Below are positions 7,876-16,705 of a DNA stretch of 64,000 nt, piece by piece. This stretch comes from Ornithinimicrobium ciconiae. Lineage in GTDB: Bacteria > Actinomycetota > Actinomycetes > Actinomycetales > Dermatophilaceae. The notes beneath the pieces were generated by a model. That model saw nothing but the letters and a program-made list of their open reading frames with translations, searched no databases and had not been told where the DNA came from. Numbering within the stretch: position 1 is the first letter of the stretch; the number at the start of each line of letters is the position of its first letter. The DNA lies in NCBI RefSeq assembly GCF_007197575.1, contig NZ_CP041616.1, forward strand, positions 1,240,001-1,304,000. Reading direction: 5' to 3'. Position numbers and translations under genes: made by a program.

Positions 7876-9396
7876 TCAGGACTCCTCGTCGCGCAGCAGC
7901 CGCTGCAGCTCCTCATCGAGGTTGGTGTCGTCGGTGTCGGTGGAGGTGACCCGCGCGACAAAGCCCAGCGGGTCGTCCAGGTCGGCGGCACCCGGGGCCA
8001 GGTCAGGGTGCTCCCATGCTCGGTCGCGCGCGGCCGGTCCCGCCTCGGACTCCAGGGCGGCCCACAGGTTCGCAGCGTCTCGCAACCGTCGGGGTCGCAG
8101 CTCGAGCCCGACGAGGGAGGCAAACGTCTTCTCTGCTGGGCCTCCCGTCGCCCGGCGACGGCGCACCGCCTCAGCCAGAGCCTGGGCGTGGGGCAGGTGC
8201 TGCTCCGTCGCCCGTCCGGCCACGGTGTCGACCCATCCCTCGACCAGTGCGAGGTAGGTCTCCAGCCGGGTCAGTGCTGCGCGTTGGGCCTCGCTCGGCT
8301 CGGGAGAGAACAACGACCCGGCGAGAGCCTCCTGCATCGCCTGCGGGTCGTTCGGGTCGACGGAGCGCACGGCCTGCTCGATGCCGTCGGTGTCAAACCG
8401 GATGTCGCGTGCATAGTCCTGCACCGCCGTCATGAGCTGCGGACCCAGCCAGGACACGGCGGCGAACAGCCGCACCCGGGCCGCCTCACGGACCGCGAGA
8501 TAGAGGTGCACCTCGCCAGTGTCGATGGCCAACCCCTCGGCGAACGCGGCGACGTTGGCCGGCAGGAGCGCCACCACCTCGCCGGAGAGCAGCGGCAGGC
8601 CGACCTCGGTGCCCGAGACGGTCTCCGTGGCGAGGGTGCCGATGGCCTGACCGACCTGTGCGCCGAACATGCCTGCGCTCATCCGACGCATCATCGGCTC
8701 GATCTGTCCCAGCAGCGTGCGCGGGTCGACCCCGGCAGGCAGGCCCGGGATCTGGGGGAGCTCACCGTCGCCGAGCTCGCGCAACTGCTCCTGCATCGCT
8801 CCCGTCATCGCGGCGGCGACTCCGGCCGCCACCGGCTCGGTCAGGGTCTGCCAGGCCGGGGTGCTGAGTTCAACCCACTCCGCCCGGCTCAGGGCCCGTG
8901 CCCGCCCCTCGGGCGGTGCCAGGTCGGTGACCTGGTCGAGCCACAGCGTGGCGACCTGCACGACCTGTTCCACATCACGGACCGTGGCCTCCGAGATGCT
9001 CTGATCACCCACGGCAGCCACGGTCTTGCGCGCGGCGTCGGTGGCAACGTCACGGTTGACCGCTCTCCCGTCGTCCGATCCGGCCATCATGGCCTGGACC
9101 TGGGCCTGGACCATCTGCATCATGGCGGGGTCGATCTGACCCAGACCCATGGACTCCAGCTGCTCGCGCAGCTCCGGCGGCAGGTCTCCACCGAAGAGGG
9201 CCCCGAGGGGGTCGGCGCCGGTGTTGTCAGGGCTGCCTTCGCCAGGGGAAGAGCCAGCGTCGCTGCGGTGTTCTCCTGGGCCACCTGAGGGCGACCCGGA
9301 GCCAGCCTCACCGCGCCCACGGAAACCCATGGGCTCGTTGCCTCCGGTGTCGTTCTCGTCGGGGCCCGGGGCCTCGGGATTCGTCTCGTCCGGCAC
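7876..9396 (-). CDS. Zincin_2-family (DUF2342) putative zinc-dependent metalloprotease
   Basis: The 506-aa product matches the actinobacterial DUF2342/Zincin_2 group annotated as zinc-dependent hydrolase. It has a Gly/Ser/Pro-rich acidic N-terminus (about 1-60), then helical regions including GLPLLSGEVVALLPANVAAF and ATGGPAEKTFASLVGLELRP. In relatives, as I recall them, the helix REAAHxRLF carries a His; here the same helix reads REAARVRLFAAVSWLG (about residue 300), with Arg in that place, so metal binding may be altered. GTG start with GGAAGGA upstream. It converges with the YgjP gene, 10 bp apart, consistent with conserved pairing. Confidence 0.8.
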   Translation of the reverse strand: MPDETNPEAPGPDENDTGGNEPMGFRGRGEAGSGSPSGGPGEHRSDAGSSPGEGSPDNTGADPLGALFGGDLPPELREQLESMGLGQIDPAMMQMVQAQVQAMMAGSDDGRAVNRDVATDAARKTVAAVGDQSISEATVRDVEQVVQVATLWLDQVTDLAPPEGRARALSRAEWVELSTPAWQTLTEPVAAGVAAAMTGAMQEQLRELGDGELPQIPGLPAGVDPRTLLGQIEPMMRRMSAGMFGAQVGQAIGTLATETVSGTEVGLPLLSGEVVALLPANVAAFAEGLAIDTGEVHLYLAVREAARVRLFAAVSWLGPQLMTAVQDYARDIRFDTDGIEQAVRSVDPNDPQAMQEALAGSLFSPEPSEAQRAALTRLETYLALVEGWVDTVAGRATEQHLPHAQALAEAVRRRRATGGPAEKTFASLVGLELRPRRLRDAANLWAALESEAGPAARDRAWEHPDLAPGAADLDDPLGFVARVTSTDTDDTNLDEELQRLLRDEES

Positions 9397-9530
9397 GGCT
9401 CTGTCCTTCCGTCGTCCTGATCGGCTTGCTCATCATGCCTGTGCTGGGAGGATGGTTCCTCCGGGCCGCCTCGCGGGGGCGCGTATGCCGCTTCGGCATC
9501 CAGACACTCAGTGAACATGAGGAGACGGTC

Positions 9531-10637
9531 ATGAGTTCCCAGATGGACCGCGTTCGCTCTGGGCGTAGCCCGCGCCCGCTGCAGGTAGCCGTCACGCACG
9601 CTCGCTCCGCACTGGGCCAGGCGGTGGCGGAACAGCTCATCCGGGCGGGGGAGCAGGTGACCGGGGTGGACCAACGCTCCGGGACTGCCGGGGGCCTGCG
9701 CCTGCGCTGGCGGCTGACGGATCTGGAGTCCCCGCAGGTGGTCGACGCGCTGCGGGGCATCGAGGCGGTCGTGCACCCGGCCCACGGCGTCGACCTCAGG
9801 AACGAGTTGGCCGAGGACCCGCAGGCACGTCGAGCGAGGATGATCCGGGAGGTGCAGACCCTGACCGTCGCAGCGGCGGCCGCAGGGGTCAGCCATGTTG
9901 TCGTGCTCAGCAGCGCCATGGTGTATGGCGCACGCCAGGACAACCCGGTGCCGCTTGCGGAGGACAGCCCGCTGCGCTCCGCCGACGTCGAGGGGATGAT
10001 CGCCGACCTCGTGGAGGTGGAGGAACTGCTCGACACGGCCCGTCGGGTCCACCCCTCGGTGCGGATCACCTCGGTGCGGCCTGCCGCCATCGTCGGGCCG
10101 GGTGTGGACAGCATCATCACGCGGCACTTCGAGGCACCGCGCATGCTGGTGCTCAAGGGCACTGAGCCACACTGGCAGTTCTGTCACGTCGAGGACCTGG
10201 GGTCGGCCGTGGCCACCGTGCTGCACGACGGTCTCGGCCCCGCCGTCGCGGTGGGAGCCCCGGGGAGCCTGACGCAGGAGCAGGTCGAGCAGCTCTCCGG
10301 GCTGCGGCACGTCTCGGTGGCACCCACAGCCGCCCACGGTGCGGCCGACCGGCTCCACCGGTTGGGCGTGCTGCCACTGCCCCCGACCGACCTGGCCTAT
10401 ATCTCACACCCGTGGGTCATCGAGCCGGTGACGCTGCTCGAGCACGGGTGGCGACCGGCATACGACAATGCGGCATGCCTGGCGACGCTGCTGGAGGAGG
10501 CCCGGACAGGGGCGGGCGCGACCGTCCGCCGTCTGGAGCGCCGGGATGCCGCACTCGGAGCGGCTGGCGCCGCCAGCGCTGCGGTGGCGGTCGTGGCCAC
10601 CGCGGCGCTCCTGCGGCGTCGTCGACGACGGACGTGA
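9531..10637 (+). CDS. NAD-dependent epimerase/dehydratase-like (SDR) protein with C-terminal membrane tail
   Basis: The 368-aa protein reads as an extended SDR: a Rossmann start VAVTHARSALGQAVAEQL where the usual TGxxGxxG glycines are degraded, an active-site-like stretch SSAMVYGARQ (S and Y as in SYK enzymes but without the YxxxK lysine), and TSVRPAAIVGPG typical of extended SDRs. The end is a hydrophobic segment (AAGAASAAVAVVATAALL) followed by a run of six arginines, suggesting a C-terminal membrane anchor. ATG at 9531 has GAGGAG upstream. Degenerate cofactor and catalytic motifs make enzyme activity uncertain. Its stop codon lies inside the first copy of a tandem repeat (10630-10745). Confidence 0.78.
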   Translation: MSSQMDRVRSGRSPRPLQVAVTHARSALGQAVAEQLIRAGEQVTGVDQRSGTAGGLRLRWRLTDLESPQVVDALRGIEAVVHPAHGVDLRNELAEDPQARRARMIREVQTLTVAAAAAGVSHVVVLSSAMVYGARQDNPVPLAEDSPLRSADVEGMIADLVEVEELLDTARRVHPSVRITSVRPAAIVGPGVDSIITRHFEAPRMLVLKGTEPHWQFCHVEDLGSAVATVLHDGLGPAVAVGAPGSLTQEQVEQLSGLRHVSVAPTAAHGAADRLHRLGVLPLPPTDLAYISHPWVIEPVTLLEHGWRPAYDNAACLATLLEEARTGAGATVRRLERRDAALGAAGAASAAVAVVATAALLRRRRRRT

Positions 10638-10745
10638 GCCGGCGGACGTGAGCGGGCAGACCTGAGGGCCGACCTGAGCGCGGCGGACGTGAGCGCGGCG
10701 GACGTGAGCGCGGCGGACCTGAGCGCGGCGGACCTGAGCGCGGTG
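10630..10745. repeat. Tandem 14-15-bp repeat spanning a stop codon
   Basis: About eight copies of a unit around GGAC(G/C)TGAGCGCGGC run from 10630 to 10745. The first copy contains the stop codon (TGA 10635-10637) of the upstream gene. Copies near 10685, 10700, 10715 and 10730 are spaced exactly 15 bp, earlier ones 12-15 bp. The array ends about 50 bp before moaE. Confidence 0.9.
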
Positions 10746-10793
10746 GACGGGGACCCTCAGGGTCTTCTCGGCCCGGTGTTGGATGATGGAGCG

Positions 10794-11228
10794 GTGACAA
10801 CAGACGAGCAGCGGGTGGTCCGAGCGCAGATCGTGGAGTCCGGGCCGTCCCTGGACGAGGTCCTGGACTGGGTCAGGCACCCGGAGGCCGGCGCGGTTTC
10901 CCTCTTCGTGGGCACCGTGCGGGACCACGACGGGGGTCAGAGCGGGGTCGTGCGGCTGGACTACAGCGCCCACCCCGACGCCGAGCAGCACCTGGCGCGG
11001 GTCGCCGAAGAGATCGGGCGCCTGCCGGGGGTCCTGCACGTCGCCGCAGTGCACCGCCAGGGAGAGTTGGCGGTCGGTGACACGGCCGTGGTGTGCGCGG
11101 TGTCCGCAGCGCACCGGGCGGAGGCCTTTGAGGCATGTCGGGCCCTGATCGAGCAGCTGAAGGCCACCGTGCCGATCTGGAAGAAGCAGCTGTTCGAGAC
11201 CGGCTCGACCGAGTGGGTCGGTCTGTGA
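10794..11228 (+). CDS. moaE: Molybdopterin synthase catalytic subunit MoaE
   Basis: MoaE, with thiocarboxylated MoaD, converts cyclic pyranopterin monophosphate to molybdopterin. The 144-aa sequence shows GAVSLFVGTVRDHDGG, the HPDAEQHL region, VAAVHRQGELAVGD and the C-terminal VPIWKKQLFETG, which carries the conserved lysines of the active site. No moaD or other molybdenum-cofactor gene is adjacent. GTG at 10794 is chosen because the longer in-frame extension is translated tandem repeat (SAADVSAADL...) with no homology. The stop overlaps the next gene by 4 bp. Confidence 0.92.
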   Translation: MTTDEQRVVRAQIVESGPSLDEVLDWVRHPEAGAVSLFVGTVRDHDGGQSGVVRLDYSAHPDAEQHLARVAEEIGRLPGVLHVAAVHRQGELAVGDTAVVCAVSAAHRAEAFEACRALIEQLKATVPIWKKQLFETGSTEWVGL

Positions 11229-12352
11229 GTTACTACCGGCGTCCGGCGGATGGGCGACGTGCCGCCCACCCGCCGCACACCCGGATCGGGTGGACCACCG
11301 GGCTGGCCCTGGGGCTGGCGGTCGTGCTCGTGATCGCGATGGCGCTGCTCAACCTCGTCACCGTGGACAAGGTGCTCTATCGCCCAGCAGGGGTCCACGA
11401 CACCCTCGGTGAGATCGATGGCCAGCCGATCGTGAACGTCGAGGGTCTGGAGACCTATGAGACCAGTGGCTCCCTGGACTTCCTAACCATCATCATCGAC
11501 GGCGGGCCACGGTCCGACGTGACGGCCTGGGACTGGCTGCTTGCCGAGCTGGACCCGGCCGTCGACGTCTTCGATGCGGCAGACATCTATCCGCCTGACG
11601 TGACCGCGCAGGAGATCCAGGAGGAGAACGTCCAGCTGATGACCCAGTCGCAGCTCGGGGCCGCGGTGGTCGCGCTGCGCGCGACCGGGATCGAGGTGCC
11701 CGAGGAGGTCAAGGTCGGCCAGATCATTAAGGGTGCTCCGGCCGCTGAGGCTCTTGAGGTCGATGACCAGATCCTGTCGGTGGACGGCACCAAGATCGAC
11801 AACCCGGAGGAGGTGCGTGTCCAGCTGCAGGAGCACGAGCCCGGTGACGCGGTGTCCTTCACGCTGCTGCGCGACGGCGAGGAGATCGAGCTGGACGTTC
11901 CCACGGGGGAGAGCGACCCTGACACGCTCGAGCCGGACGCGCCGCCGCGCACGATCATCGGCGTCTATCTGGCCAGTGACTTCGATCTGCCCTATGAGGT
12001 GACGATCGACGCGGGCAATGTCGGCGGTCCGTCCGCCGGCATGATGTTCTCCCTGGCCATCTACGACAAGATCACCCCCGGACCGCTCACGGGGGGCAAG
12101 CGCTTCGCCGGGACCGGCACGATCAACTCGGACGGCACCGTCGGCGGCATCGGCGGGATCGTGCAGAAGATGTATGCCGCCGAGCGGCAGGGCGTGGACT
12201 ACTTCCTGGCCCCCGCGGCCAACTGTGCCCAGGTCGTCGGGCGGATCCCCGGCGACCTGGAGGTCATCAGGATCGAGAACTTCACCCAGGCGCGGGACAT
12301 CGTGGAGGCACTGGGCGAGGATGAGGACATCACCGTGCCCCGGTGCTCCTGA
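11225..12352 (+). CDS. PDZ-domain, Lon-like serine protease (YlbL family), membrane anchored
   Basis: The 375-aa protein has an N-terminal membrane helix (about 25-46), a PDZ domain (about 158-230, with VKVGQIIKGAPAAEALEVDD) and a C-terminal Lon/S16 peptidase domain. The catalytic Ser is in GGPSAGMMF (about 270) and the Lys in GGIVQKMYAAE (about 313), the usual Ser-Lys dyad. It is predicted to act outside the membrane on envelope proteins. GTG at 11225 overlaps the moaE stop. PDZ-Lon, PPA1309 and UPF0182 genes adjoin in many Actinobacteria, as here. Confidence 0.92.
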   Translation: MSYYRRPADGRRAAHPPHTRIGWTTGLALGLAVVLVIAMALLNLVTVDKVLYRPAGVHDTLGEIDGQPIVNVEGLETYETSGSLDFLTIIIDGGPRSDVTAWDWLLAELDPAVDVFDAADIYPPDVTAQEIQEENVQLMTQSQLGAAVVALRATGIEVPEEVKVGQIIKGAPAAEALEVDDQILSVDGTKIDNPEEVRVQLQEHEPGDAVSFTLLRDGEEIELDVPTGESDPDTLEPDAPPRTIIGVYLASDFDLPYEVTIDAGNVGGPSAGMMFSLAIYDKITPGPLTGGKRFAGTGTINSDGTVGGIGGIVQKMYAAERQGVDYFLAPAANCAQVVGRIPGDLEVIRIENFTQARDIVEALGEDEDITVPRCS

Positions 12353-12420
12353 CCCACTTCAGGAGGCGCCTCCCGGTTCAGGGGCCCGAGTCGCGCCTGC
12401 GCAGGTGGCGCCCCGGAGCC

Positions 12421-12505
12421 TGCTCAGGCGGACAGCGTGGCACCCGAGCCGCTCAGGTGGACAGGCGTGGCGCCCCTGAGCCGCTCAGGTGGACAGCGTG
12501 GCGCG
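12421..12505. repeat. Tandem ~31-bp repeat spanning the PPA1309 stop codon
   Basis: Read on the minus strand, three copies of GCCACGCTGTCCACCTGAGC (with small changes) recur every 30-31 bp from 12505 down to 12421. The first copy contains the final codons and TGA of the PPA1309 gene; the two others are in the intergenic space toward 12352. Confidence 0.88.
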
Positions 12506-13003
12506 CAGCGCCTCGACCAGCCCGGGGGCGATGTCCTTGCCGATCGCGACGGCATCGTCACTGTCGTGCTCGCGCTGGCGCAACAGGCACACCGACTCGC
12601 CGCTGCGCAGGACGGCCGCGACCAGGCGCACATCCTTGCGCGTCGGGTGGGCTGCCAGCGCCTCGGTCGCTGCGGTCGGACTGAGGGGGAGGTCGCGCTC
12701 GGCCTCCGGGGGCACGACGATCCGCTCCAGCGCGATCGCGACGCCGTCCACGGCCTCGGGCCAGCCCAGCGTGCCGAGCAGGGACTCGATGTTGGAGGTC
12801 TTGCGCAGCCCCTCCTGCTCGATCGAGGTCAATCCGTCCGCCGGAGCCTGTTCCAACTCTGCGCGCAGCGTTGGCTCGGCCTCCATCAAGGAGTCTGTGC
12901 GGACCAGGGCAAACAGCCTGGGCGCCTGGTCCCATCCGAGCCTGGCGACGTGGCGCTCCGTGTCGGCGGCAGCCTTGGTGAGGATCTCTGTCATGTCGGG
13001 CAC
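12485..13003 (-). CDS. PPA1309 family protein (conserved actinobacterial hypothetical)
   Basis: The 172-aa sequence matches the PPA1309 family: the early segment HVARLGWDQAPRLFALVRTD, then SIEQEGL, the central LGWPEAVDGVAIALERIVVP, and the RLVAAVLRSGESVCLLRQRE strand. No membrane segments or catalytic motifs are visible. The family is found beside UPF0182 and PDZ-Lon genes in Actinobacteria, as here, but its function is unknown. Its last codons and stop are part of a tandem repeat (12421-12505). Confidence 0.9.
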   Translation of the reverse strand: MPDMTEILTKAAADTERHVARLGWDQAPRLFALVRTDSLMEAEPTLRAELEQAPADGLTSIEQEGLRKTSNIESLLGTLGWPEAVDGVAIALERIVVPPEAERDLPLSPTAATEALAAHPTRKDVRLVAAVLRSGESVCLLRQREHDSDDAVAIGKDIAPGLVEALRATLST

Positions 13004-13167
13004 CCGGCCATGGTGCCACCTCGCGTCGCCCTCCCGGCAGTGCGGGTTGTCTCGTCCAGGTCACGGATTGTGACCTGAAAGCCGTTCTGCCGGGGTCGCT
13101 GGGTTAGCGTTGGGGAAACACAAACCAGGCCAGGCCGGGCCGACCGGCCATGAGGAAGCGGGTAGCA

Positions 13168-16100
13168 GTGACTGAGCGTGACGGGACGACTCCGGAGGAG
13201 CCGGACAACGACTCGGCCAAGGCGCCCAAGGACCCCTGGGACCGGGCGGCGGCGGACCCCTTCGGGTTCGGCGGGCGCGAGGAGGGCCCCCGAGAGCCAG
13301 CAGCGGGAGCGGGCGGCGGTGCCGGCGCAGGCCGACGCCCCGGAGTCGGTGGACGGGGACGCTTCCTGCCGACGGTCCTGATCCTGCTCGGTGTCCTCAT
13401 AGCGCTGACCTGGCTCGCCCAGCTGTGGACCGAGTTCCTCTGGTATGACTCGGTCGGCTTCCGCACCGTGCTCACCACTCGACTGCTCACCCAGGTCGTG
13501 CTCTTCCTGGGGGCCGGGATCGTCACGGGCCTGCTCGTGTGGAGCTCGCTGCACCTGGCCTATCGCAACCGTCCGATCTATGCCCCGAGCAGTCCCGAGC
13601 AGATCAACCTGGACCGCTACCGCGCGGCGCTGGATCCTGTCCGTCGCCTGGTCTTCATCGGCGCCCCGGTCCTGCTCGGCCTGTTTGCCGGGTCGGCGAT
13701 GGCTGCCCAGTGGCAGACCCTGCTGCTCTGGCTCAACCGCCAGCCGTTCGGCGTGCAGGACCCGCAGTTCAAGATCGACGTTGGCTTCTTCGTCTTCACG
13801 GTGCCCTGGCTGAACGTGCTGATCAGTTTTGCCACCCTCACCCTGGGTCTGGCCCTCATCGCTGCAGCGATGACGCACTACATCTATGGCGGGCTACAGC
13901 TGCAGGGTCCGGGGGAGCGCACCACCCGTGCCGCTCGCATCCACCTGGCGGTCCTGGCCGCACTGCTGGTGGGCGTGCGCGCCCTCGCCTACTGGATCGA
14001 GCGCTACTCCCTGGCCACCGCCAAACACGAGCTCATCACGGGTATGACGTACACGGACGTCAACGCCGTCCTCCCGACCCGTGGGGTGCTGGCCATCGCG
14101 GCCCTGCTCTGCGCCATCCTCTTCCTGTCCACCATCTGGACCCGCACCTGGCGTCTGCCGCTGATCGGCCTCGCCGGCCTCGTGGTCATCGCGCTCCTGG
14201 TCGGTGGCGCCTATCCCGCACTCATCCAGAACCTGCGGGTGAAGCCGTCGGAGGCGCAGCTGGAGGAGCCCTACATCCAGCGCAACATCGAGTCGACACT
14301 GGACGCGTACGGTCTGACCGACACCAAGATCACCGACTATGACGCCGTCACCGAGGCGACCCCGGGACAGCTGCGCGAGGACGCAGCCACGATCCCCGGC
14401 ATCCGCATCGTCGACCCAGCCATCGTGTCCGACACCTTCCGCCAGCTGCAGGGTGTCCGCAACTACTACCAGTTCCCGGACGCTCTGGACGTCGACCGCT
14501 ATGACGTCGACGGTGAGACCGTGGACACCGTGGTCGCGGTCCGCGAACTACGCCTCGACGGCATCCCCGCGGCCCAGCGCAACTGGGTCAACGACCACAC
14601 GGTCTATACCCACGGTTTCGGTCTGGTCGCCGCCTACGGCAACCAGCGCACCAAGGACGGCGAGCCGATCTTCTACCACCGGAACATCCCACCGGTCGGT
14701 GAGCTGGGCGACTTCGAGCCGCGGGTCTACTTCGGTGAGCACTCGCCGTCATACTCGATCGTCGGCGCCCCCGACGGGGCGACGCCCCGCGAGCTCGACT
14801 ATCCCGACAGCCTCGCCGACGCCGGTGAGACCCGAAACACCTACGCCGGCGGTGGTGGTGTCGCCATGGGGTCCTTCCCGCGCCAGCTGGCTTACGCGAT
14901 CAAGTACCGCCAGGTCGAGATCCTGCTGTCTGACAGCGTGGGTCCGGAGTCCCGGATGCTGGATCACCGCGAGCCGCGCGAGCGGGTCGAGCGGGTGGCT
15001 CCCTGGCTTCGCCTGGACGGCAACCCCTACCCGGCGGTCGTTGACGGTCGCATCACCTGGATCGTGGACGGCTACACCGTGTCCGCCAACTACCCCTACA
15101 GCAAGCTCGAGCAGCTTGGCGAGGCGACCACCGACTCGCTCGTGACGACCTCGCAGAACGTGCGCTCGATCGGTCAGGGCGACATCAACTACATCCGCAA
15201 CTCGGTCAAGGCCACGGTTGACGCCTACACCGGAGAGGTCGTTCTCTATGCCTGGGACGAGGAGGACCCGCTGCTCAAGGCCTGGTCCTCCGCGTTCGAC
15301 AACACGGTGCAGCCGCTGTCGGAGATCGACGCCGAGCTGATGGGACACCTGCGCTATCCGGAGGACCTGTTCAAGGTCCAGCGGGAGGTGCTGACGCGTT
15401 ACCACGTGAACACGGCTGAAGCCTTCTTCGGCGGCCAGGACTTCTGGGAGGTCGCGGCCGACGAGAGTGCCCCCGGTGACACCGATGTGGCGATGCCGCC
15501 CTACTACCTGAGCATCGCGATGCCGGGCCAGGAGGAGCCAACCTTCTCGCTGACGAGCACCTATATCCCAGGCGGTGACCGGCAGAACCTTGTGGGCTAT
15601 CTGGCGGTGGACGCCGACGCCGGCGAGACGGCGGGCGAGAAACGTGAGGGCTACGGACAGATGCGGCTGCTGGAGCTGCCGCGCGAGTCCACGGTGACCG
15701 GTCCGGGCCAGTTCCAGAACGAGATCGAGTCCTCCAACGCCAACTCCGAGGCGTTCACCCAGACCCTGTCGCAGTTCCTGACGCTGAACCGGCAGGCCGG
15801 CTCGGTGGTGCAGATCGGCAACCTGCTGACCCTGCCGGTCGGTGGCGGACTCCTGTATGTGGAGCCGGTCTATGTGCGGGCGGCGGGGAGCTCCTCCTAT
15901 CCGCTCCAGCGCCTGGTCGTGGTCTCCTTCGGCAACGAACTGGCCTGGTCCGACACCCTCGACGGTGCCCTGGACGAGCTCTTCGGTGGAGACTCCGGAG
16001 CCACCGCGGCCGACGAGGGCACCGGCACCGAGGAGCCAGTTGATCCCGTGGTGCCGCCCACCGACGGTGGTGAGGACCCCACCGCTGAGCCGACGACGCC

Positions 16101-16317
16101 GCCGAGCGGGGACCTCGCCGACGCGGTGGCCGACATCCAGGCGGCCTATGACGATGGCCAGGAGGCGCTGCGCAACGGTGACTGGGAGGCCTACGCCGAG
16201 GCGCAAACCCGCTTGGACGAGGCGATCTCGCGGGCGATCGAGCTGTCACCCGAGGGCGGCTCGGTGAGCGTGGAGCCGACTCCGACGGACGACAGCGAGG
16301 CGACCGCAACCCCCTGA
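13168..16317 (+). CDS. UPF0182 family large membrane protein
   Basis: The 1049-aa protein has a charged N-terminus rich in Gly/Pro/Arg, seven or so hydrophobic helices within the first ~360 residues (for example FLPTVLILLGVLIALTWLA), then a large extracytoplasmic domain and an acidic Thr/Pro/Glu tail. Length and layout match UPF0182 (the Rv3193c group), a conserved actinobacterial membrane family of unknown function. GTG at 13168 is chosen because GAGGAAG precedes it; ATG at 13150 is an in-frame alternative. A hairpin terminator follows at 16343-16373. Confidence 0.93.
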   Translation: MTERDGTTPEEPDNDSAKAPKDPWDRAAADPFGFGGREEGPREPAAGAGGGAGAGRRPGVGGRGRFLPTVLILLGVLIALTWLAQLWTEFLWYDSVGFRTVLTTRLLTQVVLFLGAGIVTGLLVWSSLHLAYRNRPIYAPSSPEQINLDRYRAALDPVRRLVFIGAPVLLGLFAGSAMAAQWQTLLLWLNRQPFGVQDPQFKIDVGFFVFTVPWLNVLISFATLTLGLALIAAAMTHYIYGGLQLQGPGERTTRAARIHLAVLAALLVGVRALAYWIERYSLATAKHELITGMTYTDVNAVLPTRGVLAIAALLCAILFLSTIWTRTWRLPLIGLAGLVVIALLVGGAYPALIQNLRVKPSEAQLEEPYIQRNIESTLDAYGLTDTKITDYDAVTEATPGQLREDAATIPGIRIVDPAIVSDTFRQLQGVRNYYQFPDALDVDRYDVDGETVDTVVAVRELRLDGIPAAQRNWVNDHTVYTHGFGLVAAYGNQRTKDGEPIFYHRNIPPVGELGDFEPRVYFGEHSPSYSIVGAPDGATPRELDYPDSLADAGETRNTYAGGGGVAMGSFPRQLAYAIKYRQVEILLSDSVGPESRMLDHREPRERVERVAPWLRLDGNPYPAVVDGRITWIVDGYTVSANYPYSKLEQLGEATTDSLVTTSQNVRSIGQGDINYIRNSVKATVDAYTGEVVLYAWDEEDPLLKAWSSAFDNTVQPLSEIDAELMGHLRYPEDLFKVQREVLTRYHVNTAEAFFGGQDFWEVAADESAPGDTDVAMPPYYLSIAMPGQEEPTFSLTSTYIPGGDRQNLVGYLAVDADAGETAGEKREGYGQMRLLELPRESTVTGPGQFQNEIESSNANSEAFTQTLSQFLTLNRQAGSVVQIGNLLTLPVGGGLLYVEPVYVRAAGSSSYPLQRLVVVSFGNELAWSDTLDGALDELFGGDSGATAADEGTGTEEPVDPVVPPTDGGEDPTAEPTTPPSGDLADAVADIQAAYDDGQEALRNGDWEAYAEAQTRLDEAISRAIELSPEGGSVSVEPTPTDDSEATATP

Positions 16318-16342
16318 CGGGCAGGGTTTAGAGCCAACCCAG

Positions 16343-16373
16343 ATCCGCCGACCGCTTCGTGCGGTCGGCGGAT
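16343..16373 (+). terminator. Terminator of the UPF0182 gene
   Basis: ATCCGCCGACCGC (16343-16355) pairs perfectly with GCGGTCGGCGGAT (16361-16373) around a TTCGT loop and is followed by TTGGTT. It lies 26 bp after the UPF0182 stop and before the tRNA gene. Confidence 0.85.
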
Positions 16374-16414
16374 TTGGTTGGGCCTGCAGGGGTGACGTAT
16401 GCTGGATGAACCGA

Positions 16415-16488
16415 CGCGGGGTGGAGCAGCTCGGTAGCTCGCCGGGCTCATAACCCGGAGGTCGCAGGTTCAAATCCTGCCCCCGCTA
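16415..16488 (+). tRNA. Initiator tRNA-fMet (CAU)
   Basis: The 74-nt sequence folds as a cloverleaf: acceptor 5' strand CGCGGGG, D-arm, anticodon stem with the initiator-specific three G-C pairs (GGG ... CCC) around loop CTCATAA, T-arm GCAGG-TTCAAAT-CCTGC and acceptor 3' strand CCCCGC. Position 1 (C) faces T at position 72, an unpaired end that marks initiator tRNAs. CCA is not encoded. A 14-bp hairpin follows at once. Confidence 0.96.
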
Positions 16489-16500
16489 CTCAGTAGCGAA

Positions 16501-16532
16501 CGAAGGCCCCCAGAGAGATCTGGGGGCCTTCG
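16501..16532 (+). terminator. Terminator after tRNA-fMet
   Basis: CGAAGGCCCCCAGA (16501-16514) and its exact complement (16519-16532) enclose a GAGA loop, 12 bp after the tRNA. The stem is strong; the downstream U-tract is poor. Confidence 0.75.
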
Positions 16533-16666
16533 CTGTGTCCTGGGGCTTCGTTCCCGTCCTGTGGGCAGGACCTGCCTGGGAAGCAGCACCTGCCTCTAGG
16601 TCGGCGCCGGATGTGGTGAGCGTGGGGCAGATCACGACACTCAGGGGCAGCAGCACGGCATACTCG

Positions 16667-16692
16667 TGGTGAGGTCGCTGTTGACCTCACCA
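16667..16692 (+). promoter_or_regulatory. 10-bp inverted repeat abutting the ndh ribosome-binding site
   Basis: TGGTGAGGTC (16667-16676) and GACCTCACCA (16683-16692) form a perfect dyad with a 6-bp spacer, touching the AGAGGAGGA ribosome-binding site of ndh. It could be a protein operator or an RNA hairpin acting on translation. No named regulator is assigned. Confidence 0.55.
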
Positions 16693-16705
16693 GAGGAGGA
16701 ACTCC

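Noticed and set aside
16415..16532. Integration site of a mobile element at tRNA-fMet
   Set aside because: No integrase, no direct repeat of the tRNA end and normal core genes follow.
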